A DNA stretch of 64,000 bases from Paenibacillus glycanilyticus NBRC 16618 (lineage in GTDB: Bacteria; Bacillota; Bacilli; Paenibacillales; Paenibacillaceae), in assembly GCF_004000805.1 (NCBI RefSeq), contig NZ_BILY01000031.1, positions 1 through 64,000 of the forward strand. Reading direction: 5' to 3'. The notes beneath the pieces are model-generated. The model saw only the letters and a list, made by a program, of their open reading frames with translations, had not been told where the DNA came from and did no database searches. Every line of letters begins with the position of its first letter. Position 1 is the first letter of the stretch. The position numbers were made by a program, and so were the translations under genes. Positions 26,411 through 34,743 of the stretch are shown here, in pieces.

Positions 26411-27612
26411 GCGGCTGCAAAAGGATTGGACTGGCTTTTACAGCCTTCATATTGATGGCATCGCTCTTGACGGGATGCTGGAACCGGCGGGAGCTGAATG
26501 CTATTTCCGTTGTGCTGGCTATGGGAATTGATTGGGTAGACGAACAGTATCAATTGACGGTTCAAGTATCAGACCCGTCCCAGATGTCGATAAATCGTTC
26601 AGGCGAGCGATCACCTGCCATTATTTTCTCGGAACGGGCGCCAACTATTTTTGAAGCATTGCGCAAAATTACGACCAAAGCTTCGCGAAGGATGTATTTA
26701 TCCCATATGCGGATCGTCATTATTAATGAAAAGATAGCGGAGCGGGGGCTGCGGAATCCTCTTGATTTTTTATTCCGGGATCACGAGGTCCGTCCGGACT
26801 TTTTCATGGCCGTTGCGAAAGGCTGCGACGCCAAAGATATTCTAGCGTTCGTTACGCCAATGGAGGTGCTGCCGGCCATTGATTTATACAAATCGCTTAA
26901 AGTGTCCGAGAGTTCCTGGGCGCCTACTTCCGCGGTCAATGTTGTTGATATGATGCAGAAGGTAACGAAGGATGGAATCGAACCGGTTCTAACGGGAATT
27001 ACGCTTATCGGTAACAGAAACAAAGGAATGAAAATAGATAATGTGAAGCAGCCCAAAGCATATGCCGAATACAAATATACGGGAATTGGCGTGCTTCTCG
27101 ACGACCGTATTGTCGGGTGGCTAGGTGAATCGGACAGTAAAGGCTACAGTTATGTGTCTAACAATGTGCGCAGTACGGTTGGTCATGTGAGATGCCCAAA
27201 CGGCAGGGATAACTTTGTCGTAGAGATCTATAAATCGCATGCCGAGATTATTCCTTCGATAAAAGACGGCAAGCCTCATGTGAAGGTTAAAATGAAGAGC
27301 GATGCCAACATCGGCGAATATCATTGCAGTGCGGATCTTGGAGATGAAAAGGTATTCAGTCAAATGCAGCAGGTAGCGAGGGAAGAACAGAGGACTACTC
27401 TTGAGCACAGTATCCGTCATGTTCAGCGGAAATACGGTGCGGATATTTACGGCTTTGGCGAGGCTTTCCACCGGAAATATCCGAGGCAATGGAACAAATG
27501 GAAGAAGCAATGGCCGGAAATATTCAAAAATGATCTTCAGGTTGAAGTTGTAATCACAACCGAGCTGCACAAAACAGGCAAGATCTTAAATACGATTCAC
27601 AAGCAGCCTTAG
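26407..27612 (+). CDS. Ger(x)C-family germination lipoprotein (C subunit)
   Basis: Start chosen at ATG 26407, which overlaps the previous stop as ATGA; upstream ATG 26365 would give a non-signal N-terminus. The signal peptide ends with lipobox LLTGC, lipidated Cys24, followed by WNRRELN, the typical start of GerC proteins. The 401-residue protein has the usual three-domain length. It is anchored on the outer face of the spore inner membrane, as part of the receptor with A and B. Confidence 0.95.
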   Translation: MSGCKRIGLAFTAFILMASLLTGCWNRRELNAISVVLAMGIDWVDEQYQLTVQVSDPSQMSINRSGERSPAIIFSERAPTIFEALRKITTKASRRMYLSHMRIVIINEKIAERGLRNPLDFLFRDHEVRPDFFMAVAKGCDAKDILAFVTPMEVLPAIDLYKSLKVSESSWAPTSAVNVVDMMQKVTKDGIEPVLTGITLIGNRNKGMKIDNVKQPKAYAEYKYTGIGVLLDDRIVGWLGESDSKGYSYVSNNVRSTVGHVRCPNGRDNFVVEIYKSHAEIIPSIKDGKPHVKVKMKSDANIGEYHCSADLGDEKVFSQMQQVAREEQRTTLEHSIRHVQRKYGADIYGFGEAFHRKYPRQWNKWKKQWPEIFKNDLQVEVVITTELHKTGKILNTIHKQP

Positions 27613-27649
27613 CTGTAATGAGAGTCTATTCGTGTGGGAGGCGGCTGTA

Positions 27650-27880
27650 ATGGATCATCTGATTATTCTGCTGATCTTTCTGGCAGGGGCTTTTATGGAG
27701 TATCGCGTCCTGATGAAAAAACGCCAAGTTCGGGATATTGTAGTCAGCGCATGTTTCCTTAGCGTGGGAGTTGCGCTTGTATTGCTTCGACAGCTTCAAG
27801 TGAATCTGCCGAGTCCAATGATGGGGATCAACGTCCTGTTCAAGCCAATTGATTTGTTTATGTCGAGGCTGCTTAAGTAG
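27650..27880 (+). CDS. Small two-helix membrane protein in germination operon, D-subunit-like
   Basis: A 76-residue protein; ATG 27650 follows GGGAGGCGG at good spacing. Two hydrophobic helices (about 3-18 and 37-53) flank the basic loop KKRQVRD. A tail with PSPMMGINVLFKPID follows. Small two-helix 'D' proteins that modulate receptor function are known from some Bacillus gerA operons, and position and topology fit that type. I cannot confirm homology by sequence alone. Confidence 0.75.
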   Translation: MDHLIILLIFLAGAFMEYRVLMKKRQVRDIVVSACFLSVGVALVLLRQLQVNLPSPMMGINVLFKPIDLFMSRLLK

Positions 27881-27920
27881 TTCGTAGTTTATTAATGAAG
27901 AAAGAAGAAGGGGGCAGAGC

Positions 27921-29012
27921 ATGGATAATGAGAAGCTGACGATCAGGCAGATGACGATGTGGTTTATCCTGTACCAGCTGGGCAGCGCATTTCTTGTTCT
28001 GCCTTCCAATCTTGCGTCGATTGCCAAGCAGGATGCCTGGATATCGCTTTGCGTGGTGTTGACTGTTCAGTTATTGATGATTATGGTATATGGGGGAATC
28101 GCAAAACAACTACACGGTGTCCCGTTTGAACAATATTTACAGACACTGCTTGGGCAATGGCTAGGCAGGCTATTTTTGCTGTTATTCACGTTGATGTATC
28201 CATTTCTTATCCTTAGCCTTGTGTTGCGAGATCTTGCGGATTACATAACGACGTTGATCTTGCCGGAAACGCCAATGTCGGCAATCTTTGTCCTCATGCT
28301 AGGCGTAGTCATATACGTGGTATATTGCGGGGTAACAACAATCGGCCGTGCGGCGGAAGTGCTGTTTTTCCTGGTTATGGGGCTGCTTGCTTTAGGTTAT
28401 GTTCCTCTGATCCCCAAGATGAATCTGGACAATTTGCTCCCGGTATTCGAGTTTGGCTGGAAGCCGGTTGTTCATGCTTCTTTTACGACCATGGCCTTTC
28501 CCTATATTGAGAGCATACTGTTCCTGTACTTCGCCACGCATACGAAAAAGCCGCAAGAGTGGAGAAGGCTTGTCATCAAAAGCTCGCTGTTCTCCGGGTC
28601 CCTGTTTATGTGCGTAACGGTTATCGTTATTTCCGTCCTGAGTCAGGGAGTCGTCTCCACCGTAGGCTTCTCGAGTTATTTTGCCGTCCGGACGATCAGC
28701 TTCAGCGATTTCTTCGAACGTTTCGAGATCGCAGTGTCGGTTATTTGGTTTATCGCGATTTTTTTTCGCATGTCCTTGCTCATGTACGTAAGCGCAAAAG
28801 GTCTCTCGACCGTGTTTAAAATGAAGGATTACCGGTCTTTATTAATACCGATTGGCCTTATCGCTTATGTCATTGCCGGAACAGTATGGCCAAACACGGC
28901 TGCCTTGTTTACGACCTTCCGCATTTGGCCATTCTATGCGATGATCTTTGGGATCATCTGTCCGATTCTAATCTGGATAGCGGGGCAAATCAGGCAAAGC
29001 GTATCGAATTAA
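27921..29012 (+). CDS. GerB-family germinant receptor permease-like B subunit
   Basis: A 363-residue protein with ten predicted membrane helices, of the spore permease group within the APC superfamily. The beginning, KLTIRQMTMWFILYQLGS, matches the family. These subunits contain the germinant-binding pocket in characterised receptors. GAAGGGGG precedes the ATG. The operon order is A, C, small protein, B. Its stop codon TAA (29010-29012) overlaps the stop of the opposite ParB-like gene, so no terminator separates them. Confidence 0.93.
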   Translation: MDNEKLTIRQMTMWFILYQLGSAFLVLPSNLASIAKQDAWISLCVVLTVQLLMIMVYGGIAKQLHGVPFEQYLQTLLGQWLGRLFLLLFTLMYPFLILSLVLRDLADYITTLILPETPMSAIFVLMLGVVIYVVYCGVTTIGRAAEVLFFLVMGLLALGYVPLIPKMNLDNLLPVFEFGWKPVVHASFTTMAFPYIESILFLYFATHTKKPQEWRRLVIKSSLFSGSLFMCVTVIVISVLSQGVVSTVGFSSYFAVRTISFSDFFERFEIAVSVIWFIAIFFRMSLLMYVSAKGLSTVFKMKDYRSLLIPIGLIAYVIAGTVWPNTAALFTTFRIWPFYAMIFGIICPILIWIAGQIRQSVSN

Positions 29013-30040
29013 TTGGCTGCCGCGATTTTTTTCAGCTTGTCCCATTCCTCGGTATGGCAGCGCAATTGCTCCAGCAAGGCTTCCATTCTCCTAATCAGTT
29101 CCGCTCTCTCCTCGGCATTCAGCTCCTGCAAGGATAAAGCCGCTTCATTGGGCAGCGGAGAGAAAGAGGGCAGGGCAGTCAAGAGCTGATTCAGCTTCTT
29201 GTCCATGGCTTCGTAGGGACTAACCGGTGCCGGCACAGTTTCGACTACCGTTGTTGCTGTCTCGGTAACCTCGGCCGGCTTGCTCTTTTCCGCTTTAGGC
29301 GCCTTTGGCTCGGCCGGCTTCGCTTTCTCCGCCTTGTTATGCTGCTGCACCGACCAGGTCTCCAGCAATCCGGGACCCGATTTGTACAGGAGCTTGTCCT
29401 TAGTAGCGGCAGAGATATCCTTGTCCTTGAACAGCTTGGCGATTTTCTTCACGTCCGAAGGCGGCATCTCGTCTCTTGCCATAATGAGGGCCAACGGATC
29501 CCGATGCTCCATCGGCAGGTCCTTCAGCGGCAGCAACTGGTCCTCCGTGAGACGGTCTTTGCGAATTTCCGTGCCGCCAATGATAAGCTTCCGAACCGAA
29601 TTGCCGAATTTAAGCAGCTCGCATTTGTTCTTTATGTACGATTCCGGTTTGCCGAACTTGCTGGCAAGGAATTTAACCGATCGGCTAAATTTCGGGTCGG
29701 TCATCAGCTTGTTGAAAGCCTCCGCTTCTTCAATCGGGGAGAAGCCTTGACGCGTCAGGTTCTCGGCGATTTGCTCCAAGTAGATTTCCTGCTCATCGGT
29801 CATGTTCGTCACGATACAAGGTATCGTGGCTAGTCCAAGCCGCTTGCAAGCCTTGTAACGGCGGTTGCCGTAAATAATCTTATATCTTCCTCCATCGATC
29901 GTTCTTACTTTAATGGGGGAGAGAAGCCCGATTTCCTCAATATTACGCATCAGCTCGACCAAAGCTTCTTCGTCGAACTGGTAGCGGGGCTGGTCCGTAT
30001 CTTCGTCGATTTGGGTTAGTGGGAGTTGTACAATATCCAT
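29009..30040 (-). CDS. Orphan ParB/Noc-like protein
   Basis: Start chosen at ATG 30040, 7 bases from AGGAG; GTG 30043 is an alternative. The 343-residue protein has an N-terminal ParB domain: QPRYQFDEEAL, GNRRYKA (in place of GERRxRA) and ENLTRQGFSPIEEAEAF, the residues that bind CTP in ParB clamps. A helix-turn-helix region follows (FLASKFGKPESYIKNKCELL). A Lys/Ala/Pro/Glu-rich linker (about 235-275) leads to a helical C-terminal segment. There is no parA partner, so this is not the chromosomal par locus. It may act in plasmid-like partition, nucleoid organisation or transcription control; its function is unknown. Confidence 0.87.
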   Translation of the reverse strand: MDIVQLPLTQIDEDTDQPRYQFDEEALVELMRNIEEIGLLSPIKVRTIDGGRYKIIYGNRRYKACKRLGLATIPCIVTNMTDEQEIYLEQIAENLTRQGFSPIEEAEAFNKLMTDPKFSRSVKFLASKFGKPESYIKNKCELLKFGNSVRKLIIGGTEIRKDRLTEDQLLPLKDLPMEHRDPLALIMARDEMPPSDVKKIAKLFKDKDISAATKDKLLYKSGPGLLETWSVQQHNKAEKAKPAEPKAPKAEKSKPAEVTETATTVVETVPAPVSPYEAMDKKLNQLLTALPSFSPLPNEAALSLQELNAEERAELIRRMEALLEQLRCHTEEWDKLKKIAAAN

Positions 30041-30073
30041 CACTTATCTCCTATTCTATTGTTCTATCTTTCT

Positions 30074-30079
30074 ATTATA
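30074..30079 (-). promoter_or_regulatory. -10 element for ParB-like gene
   Basis: TATAAT on the complement, 34 bases before the start; no convincing -35. Confidence 0.4.
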
Positions 30080-30088
30080 CCTTAAACA

Positions 30089-30117
30089 TTGCTCCGGTTG
30101 CTTTTAAGCTTTACACT
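30089..30117 (+). promoter_or_regulatory. Putative promoter for SDR gene
   Basis: TTGCTC and TACACT are separated by 17 bases, 45 bases before the start codon. Confidence 0.5.
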
Positions 30118-30162
30118 ATTACTGAGGTAAGCCATTAATGTTGGTTGGAGGAGCGATAAGAC

Positions 30163-31176
30163 ATGAATGTATTGTTTATCGGCGGTACCGGCTTGATCAG
30201 CCAGGCTGTATCCAAGCTAGCTGTACAGAAAGGAATCAACCTCTATTTGTTCAACCGGGGGAACCGGGACGGATTTGTGCCCGAAGGCGCGAAGATCATT
30301 ACCGGGGATATTCGAGATCCCAAGTCCGCCGCGGCAGCGCTGGAAGACTATCAATTCGATGTCGTGGTAGATTGGATCGCTTTTACGCCGGAGCATGTTC
30401 AGACCGACATTGATTTGTTCCGGGGACGTACGAAGCAATATATCTTTATCAGCTCGGCATCGGCTTATCAGAAGCCGCTGCAGCATTATATCATAACGGA
30501 GCATGCAACGCCGCTTGAAAATCCTTATTGGCAATATTCGAGAGATAAAATCGCCTGCGAACAGCTTCTTCTGAAGGAACATGCCGCAACCGGCTTCCCG
30601 GTTACGATTGTCCGTCCTTCCTTTACCTACGGGGATACGATGATTCCGGCATCTCTGAACAGCTGGCCTCACCCTTATTCGCTTGTTGCCCGTATGCGCA
30701 AGGGCAAGCCGATAATTGTTCACGGCGACGGAACATCCCTATGGACGATGACACATAATTCGGACTTTGCGAAAGGTTTTGTGGGGTTGCTTGGCGAGCA
30801 GAAAGCGATTGGGGAAGCGTACCATATTACATCGGACGAAGTATTGTCCTGGAATCAGATTTACGAGGCGATTGGCGCAGCTGCCGGAGTTAAACCGAAC
30901 CTGATACATATATCTTCGGACTTCCTGATCACCTATGATCCGGATTTGGAAGGCGGCCTGCTTGGCGATAAGGCGGTAAGCGCTGTATTTGACAACAGCA
31001 AGATCAAAAAGCTTGTACCGGATTTTGCGGCCACTGTGCCATTTGCGGAAGGGATTAAACGGACCGTTGAATGGTTCGAAGCCCATCCGGAGAAATGTTC
31101 GGAGGACGAAGCCTGGAACGAGCAGATGGACCGCATTATTGCGGCGCATTCATCCGGAATGAACGTTGATAGGTAG
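30163..31176 (+). CDS. NAD-dependent epimerase/dehydratase-like SDR protein
   Basis: A 337-residue extended short-chain dehydrogenase. The nucleotide-binding loop is FIGGTGLIS at residues 5-13 and the catalytic pair is YSRDK, preceded by the SSASAYQ segment. A NAD-binding GDIRD and a WxxTHNSDFA segment match a subgroup of NAD-dependent epimerases common in Paenibacillus. TTGGAGGAG precedes the ATG. The substrate, probably a nucleotide sugar or related polyol, is unknown. It is convergent with a sugar-isomerase-like gene and shares a bidirectional terminator. Confidence 0.87.
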   Translation: MNVLFIGGTGLISQAVSKLAVQKGINLYLFNRGNRDGFVPEGAKIITGDIRDPKSAAAALEDYQFDVVVDWIAFTPEHVQTDIDLFRGRTKQYIFISSASAYQKPLQHYIITEHATPLENPYWQYSRDKIACEQLLLKEHAATGFPVTIVRPSFTYGDTMIPASLNSWPHPYSLVARMRKGKPIIVHGDGTSLWTMTHNSDFAKGFVGLLGEQKAIGEAYHITSDEVLSWNQIYEAIGAAAGVKPNLIHISSDFLITYDPDLEGGLLGDKAVSAVFDNSKIKKLVPDFAATVPFAEGIKRTVEWFEAHPEKCSEDEAWNEQMDRIIAAHSSGMNVDR

Positions 31177-31187
31177 TAATATTGCAC

Positions 31188-31226
31188 AAAAAAAAGCGAT
31201 GCAGGGTTGAACTGCATCGCTTTTTT
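31188..31226. terminator. Bidirectional terminator
   Basis: AGCGATGCAG and CTGCATCGCT form a stem with flanking A8 and T6 runs, between convergent genes. Confidence 0.93.
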
Positions 31227-31231
31227 GCCGT

Positions 31232-32065
31232 CTAGGAAGCGAGATAAGAGGAGACGATCCTTTTCACGCGTTCCATGCCCTCCCACATATCGCCGGGACC
31301 GTCGTAGATCAATACGTAAGCGCCATTGAATCCGGCGGAAGCAACGGTGTCCAGACAGCGGCGAAGCTCGGCTTCATCCGGAATTCCGTCGGCATCGTAT
31401 TGAGGTTTGACATGGACGGATACGCTAAGCGGAGTTGTAAGAGCAATCTCTTCATATTTCAATTGGCCTTTAAAGTTGCCAAAATCCGTAATCGTCGCAG
31501 CATGTTCGCCCCATTGATCGAGCAGCTTCATGGAGCTTGCGCCAGTGGAGGTGAGTGCTTTGAAGTTTTCCGTGATTACTTTTACGCCAAGCGTGCGGCC
31601 ATATTCCGAGAGCTCGGCCAATCTGGCTGCGGACAGCGAAATAGCCTCGTTATCCGTAGGAGGAGCTTCGCCCGCCACAACCCGGATCTGCTTCGCGCCG
31701 CTTAAGGAAGCAGCTTCAATCCATTGGCGGATATAGGCCATATCCGCTTCTGCGCGGGCGGGGTCGGAGGAAGTGATATCGCCGTAATCAAGGAGCAAGG
31801 TATCAAAGGACATGCCGGCTGACGCAAAGGCTTGCTTCACCTGTGCGAGATAGTCTGGTTCGGTGGACGGGAAATGGAAATGGCAGACCTCTACGGCTTG
31901 ATAACCGCGGTTGGCAGCTTCGGCGGGAAGCTCAAGAAGAGAATGCAGTAACGGCTGTTCCTGAACGGCCGTATCGTGATTGCCGGTTTCTTCATTCCAT
32001 ACGGTCCAGCGGAGCGGTCCCAGATTACGGTGCAGGCTCCAAGTACTTAACGACAAATATGACAT
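31232..32065 (-). CDS. Sugar phosphate isomerase/epimerase-like TIM-barrel protein
   Basis: Start chosen at ATG 32065 (MSYLSLSTWSLHRNLG), after AAGGTGGG. The longer start at 32104 lies on top of a TATAAT element and so would be outside the transcript. The 277-residue protein has the xylose-isomerase-like barrel pattern: EVCHFHF, LLLDYGD, AKQIRVVAGE, VITENF, TDFGNF, SVHVKPQYD, AYVLIYDG. Metal-binding Glu, Asp and His positions appear conserved. It probably isomerises or epimerises a sugar or inositol derivative. The substrate is unknown. Confidence 0.82.
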   Translation of the reverse strand: MSYLSLSTWSLHRNLGPLRWTVWNEETGNHDTAVQEQPLLHSLLELPAEAANRGYQAVEVCHFHFPSTEPDYLAQVKQAFASAGMSFDTLLLDYGDITSSDPARAEADMAYIRQWIEAASLSGAKQIRVVAGEAPPTDNEAISLSAARLAELSEYGRTLGVKVITENFKALTSTGASSMKLLDQWGEHAATITDFGNFKGQLKYEEIALTTPLSVSVHVKPQYDADGIPDEAELRRCLDTVASAGFNGAYVLIYDGPGDMWEGMERVKRIVSSYLAS

Positions 32066-32102
32066 ATGTACAAATCCCACCTTATCGATTGTTTTCTCTG
32101 CC

Positions 32103-32130
32103 ATTATACAACAGATAGGTTAACAATTAA
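32103..32130 (-). promoter_or_regulatory. Putative promoter for the TIM-barrel gene
   Basis: On the complement, TTAATT and TATAAT (32103-32108) are 16 bases apart. It fixes the start of the gene downstream of 32104. Confidence 0.5.
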
Positions 32131-32172
32131 TTTATTCAATCTAGGGATTAATTTATTCATTTTAGGGATTGA
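32131..32172 (+). repeat. Tandem 21-bp repeat in divergent promoter region
   Basis: Two adjacent 21-base units beginning TTTATTCA and sharing TAGGGATT differ at 3 positions. They lie between the two divergent promoters and end at the -35 of the efflux promoter. They may be a regulator-binding site. Confidence 0.7.
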
Positions 32173-32196
32173 ACATCACTCAAATTTGAGTATAAT
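32169..32196 (+). promoter_or_regulatory. Efflux operon promoter with operator in spacer
   Basis: TTGAAC (32169-32174), 16-base spacer, TATAAT (32191-32196). The spacer contains the 14-bp palindrome described as operator 1, so a bound repressor would block RNA polymerase. Confidence 0.8.
32178..32191 (+). promoter_or_regulatory. Putative PadR operator 1
   Basis: Perfect palindrome ACTCAAATTTGAGT. The same sequence recurs 30 bases downstream with one change. The PadR gene is the second gene of this operon, so autoregulation is likely. Confidence 0.72.
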
Positions 32197-32207
32197 AAGC
32201 AAGGGGT

Positions 32208-32221
32208 ATTCAAATTTGAGT
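32208..32221 (+). promoter_or_regulatory. Putative PadR operator 2
   Basis: ATTCAAATTTGAGT, 13 of 14 identical to operator 1, with a 10-bp perfect palindromic core. Spacing of 30 bases puts both sites on nearly the same DNA face. Confidence 0.68.
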
Positions 32222-32252
32222 ACGGATATATGACTACAGAAGGGAAGTTCTT

Positions 32253-33821
32253 ATGGACGCGAAAAAAAGTAGTGTCAAATTAGTAATTGCAGGCCTCCTG
32301 CTTGGCCTGTTTATGTCGGCGCTCGATCAGACGATCGTATCGACGGCGATGGCGAAGATCATCGAGAAGCTGGGCGGCATGGATAAATTCGTATGGGTTT
32401 ATTCCGCTTACATGATCGCAATGGTGGTCGCAACGCCGATCTTCGGCAAGCTGTCCGATATGTACGGCCGGAAGCGGTTCTTTATTTCAGGCCTGATCTT
32501 TTTCCTGATCGGTTCCATTCTGTGCGGTACGGCAACTGACATGAATCAGTTGATTATCTACCGTGCTATTCAAGGCGTCGGCGGCGGCGCGATCATGCCG
32601 ATTGTCTTCACCATCATCTTCGATTTGTTCCCGCCGGAGAAGCGCGGCAAAATGATGGGTCTGTTTGGCGCCGTGTTCGGCATCTCCAGCGTATTTGGCC
32701 CGATTATGGGCGGTGCTATTACCGACAATATCAGCTGGCGCTGGATTTTCTACATTAACGTTCCGATTGGCATCTTGTCTTTGATCTTTATCATGAGAGG
32801 CTATCAGGAATCGAAGAATCACCGGAAGCAAGTAATCGATTGGGCCGGTGCGGTTATTTTGATGGCGGCTGTCCTGCTCCTGATGTTTGGACTCGAGCTT
32901 GGCGGTACCGACGGCTGGGCATGGGATTCGTTCAAAACCATCTCGCTTCTAGCCGGTGCGGGCATTCTGGCTGTCGTCTTCCTGTTTGTTGAGAAAATGG
33001 CGAAGGATCCGATTATTCCGCTGACCTTGTTCAAGAAGCAGCTGTTCACCAGCAGCATGATGATCAGCCTTCTATACGGCGGCATTATGATTGCTGTCGC
33101 TACTTATATTCCGTTGTTCATGCAAGGCGTATTCCATCTGTCGGCGACCAGCACAAGTACGGTTCTGACACCGATGATGCTCGGGGTTGTCGTCAGCGCG
33201 CAGATCGGCGGCCGGATTGCGAACAAAGTCCGTTTCCGCGACGTCATGATCGTATCTTCGATCGTATTGATGGTCGGAACGTATTTGCTCGGCTATGTGA
33301 TGGATACCTCCTCGAGCCGTGCTCTGATCACCGTATTTATGGTTATCATTGGCCTCGGTATTGGCGTATCCTTCTCCTTGCTGAATATCTCGACTCTGAA
33401 CTCCGTTCCTCCGCAATACAAGGGTTCGGCGTCGTCCTTGATCACGTTCTTCCGCACAATTGGTTCCGCGCTTGGCATTACCGTGTTCGGCGCAATGCAA
33501 AAAACGCATTTCCAAAACTCGCTGCAGGACGTGCAAGGCATTAAGCCGGAAATGGCGGCACAGATCAAAGGCGGACAGGCGCTGCTTGATCCGTCGGTTC
33601 AAGCTAAAATGGGGCTGCCTGCAGATTTCGTAACGCTTCTGCTTGGCAAGCTGTCCGATTCCATTCTGTTTATTTTCCAATGGAATGTCATCCTGCCGGT
33701 ATTGGCGTTTGTCTTCGCCATTCTGATGGGCCGCGCTCGTCTTGAGCTTCCTCCAAAATCGAATCAAGCTCCAGCCAAAGATGATGCAGGCAAGCCGGAG
33801 CCATCGTTCTCGGGGAGATAA
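32253..33821 (+). CDS. DHA2-type (14-TM) MFS drug efflux transporter
   Basis: A 522-residue protein with 14 predicted helices, of the EmrB/QacA family. Motif D1 is FMSALDQTIVSTAM, motif A GKLSDMYGRKRFF, and antiporter motif C GVFGISSVFGPIMGG. It exports drugs or toxic organic compounds with proton antiport. It shares a transcript with the PadR gene that starts 5 bases after its stop, and the promoter carries two palindromic operators. The actual substrate is unknown. Confidence 0.94.
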   Translation: MDAKKSSVKLVIAGLLLGLFMSALDQTIVSTAMAKIIEKLGGMDKFVWVYSAYMIAMVVATPIFGKLSDMYGRKRFFISGLIFFLIGSILCGTATDMNQLIIYRAIQGVGGGAIMPIVFTIIFDLFPPEKRGKMMGLFGAVFGISSVFGPIMGGAITDNISWRWIFYINVPIGILSLIFIMRGYQESKNHRKQVIDWAGAVILMAAVLLLMFGLELGGTDGWAWDSFKTISLLAGAGILAVVFLFVEKMAKDPIIPLTLFKKQLFTSSMMISLLYGGIMIAVATYIPLFMQGVFHLSATSTSTVLTPMMLGVVVSAQIGGRIANKVRFRDVMIVSSIVLMVGTYLLGYVMDTSSSRALITVFMVIIGLGIGVSFSLLNISTLNSVPPQYKGSASSLITFFRTIGSALGITVFGAMQKTHFQNSLQDVQGIKPEMAAQIKGGQALLDPSVQAKMGLPADFVTLLLGKLSDSILFIFQWNVILPVLAFVFAILMGRARLELPPKSNQAPAKDDAGKPEPSFSGR

Positions 33822-33826
33822 GGAAC

Positions 33827-34444
33827 ATGTCAATGAAGCTGTTAATATTGGGGCTTCTTATGGAAAGAGACAGACATCCTTACGATATAAGACAAACGAT
33901 TAAGCAGCGGAACTGGAATGAGTCGTTTAGGCTTCGAGACGGTTCTTTGTATTACGCGGTAGACCAGCTTCGGGATCACGGGCTGATTGAAACGGCGGAG
34001 ATTGTAGCGGTTCCGGGCGATAACCGGCCGGACAAGACGATTTACCGGATAACGGAAACCGGCAAAGAAGCCTTCCACAAACTGCTGTACGAGCAGCTAA
34101 GCCAGGTTTCTTATCCGCAGCATCCCGCATTCCTTGCGCTGCCTTTCATTCGTCACGGAGATCAGAGCCGGATCGAGCAGCTGCTGCAGAAGCAGCTGGC
34201 CGCATGCGAAGAGCGTATTAAACGCATGGAGGCGGTGTTGGAGATAAAAGGAACTTTTCTTCCGACCGGCTCCCAAATGATGATTAACGGAATCAAAATA
34301 TTCGGAGAGGCGGAGAAGGAGTGGCTGCTGGAGCTGCTGGACATGGCAAGGAGCGGCAGCCTTCTTCAAGGGCCAAGCTGGACGCTTGAGCAGATCGAGC
34401 AGTATCTGAAGTCCCATCCCGGACCTCAAATGCCGGAAGAATAG
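33827..34444 (+). CDS. PadR-family transcriptional repressor
   Basis: A 205-residue protein. The N-terminal winged helix (4-85) has the PadR signature: KLLILGLLMERDRHPYDI, SLYYAVDQLRDHGLI, and the wing KTIYRITETGKEAF. The C-terminal part is helical and serves dimerisation and ligand response. It starts five bases after the efflux pump gene stop. Two matching palindromes in the promoter at 32178 and 32208 are its probable operators. PadR proteins usually repress a linked efflux or phenolic-acid detoxification gene until the ligand binds. Confidence 0.93.
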   Translation: MSMKLLILGLLMERDRHPYDIRQTIKQRNWNESFRLRDGSLYYAVDQLRDHGLIETAEIVAVPGDNRPDKTIYRITETGKEAFHKLLYEQLSQVSYPQHPAFLALPFIRHGDQSRIEQLLQKQLAACEERIKRMEAVLEIKGTFLPTGSQMMINGIKIFGEAEKEWLLELLDMARSGSLLQGPSWTLEQIEQYLKSHPGPQMPEE

Positions 34445-34459
34445 TACAAATAAAGCTAG

Positions 34460-34496
34460 AGAACCGCACCCGGGTGCGGTTCTTTTGTTTTTATTT
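34460..34496 (+). terminator. Terminator after PadR gene
   Basis: A perfect 24-bp palindrome (arms AGAACCGCACCC and GGGTGCGGTTCT) with T-rich tail TTTTGTTTTTATTTT. Confidence 0.92.
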
Positions 34497-34652
34497 TACT
34501 AATTTTCGCGGATCGAGTCAGATGGAGGCAACTTTTTCGTGCGTTTTTTGGTCAAAGCGATTCGAAATTACGGCATCTGTTCAAAATCCGCTTTTTCAGC
34601 CAAAGTTTGGCATGAAGCTCCGACAAAGAAACAAGTGAGCCGCGCAGGATAT

Positions 34653-34685
34653 TTGACACGTTTTTCAAATCCTCCTATGTACAAT
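34653..34685 (+). promoter_or_regulatory. Possible promoter for SH3b/glucosaminidase gene
   Basis: TTGACA (34653) and TACAAT (34680) occur in the long leader, but the 21-base spacing is unusual. The remaining leader from 34497 holds no confident gene; a GTG-started frame at 34539 overlaps the next gene and was rejected. Confidence 0.35.
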
Positions 34686-34743
34686 CTAACCTATACCACA
34701 GCAGGTATGTCTGATTTACAAAAACGAGGGAAGAGGTGTAACG

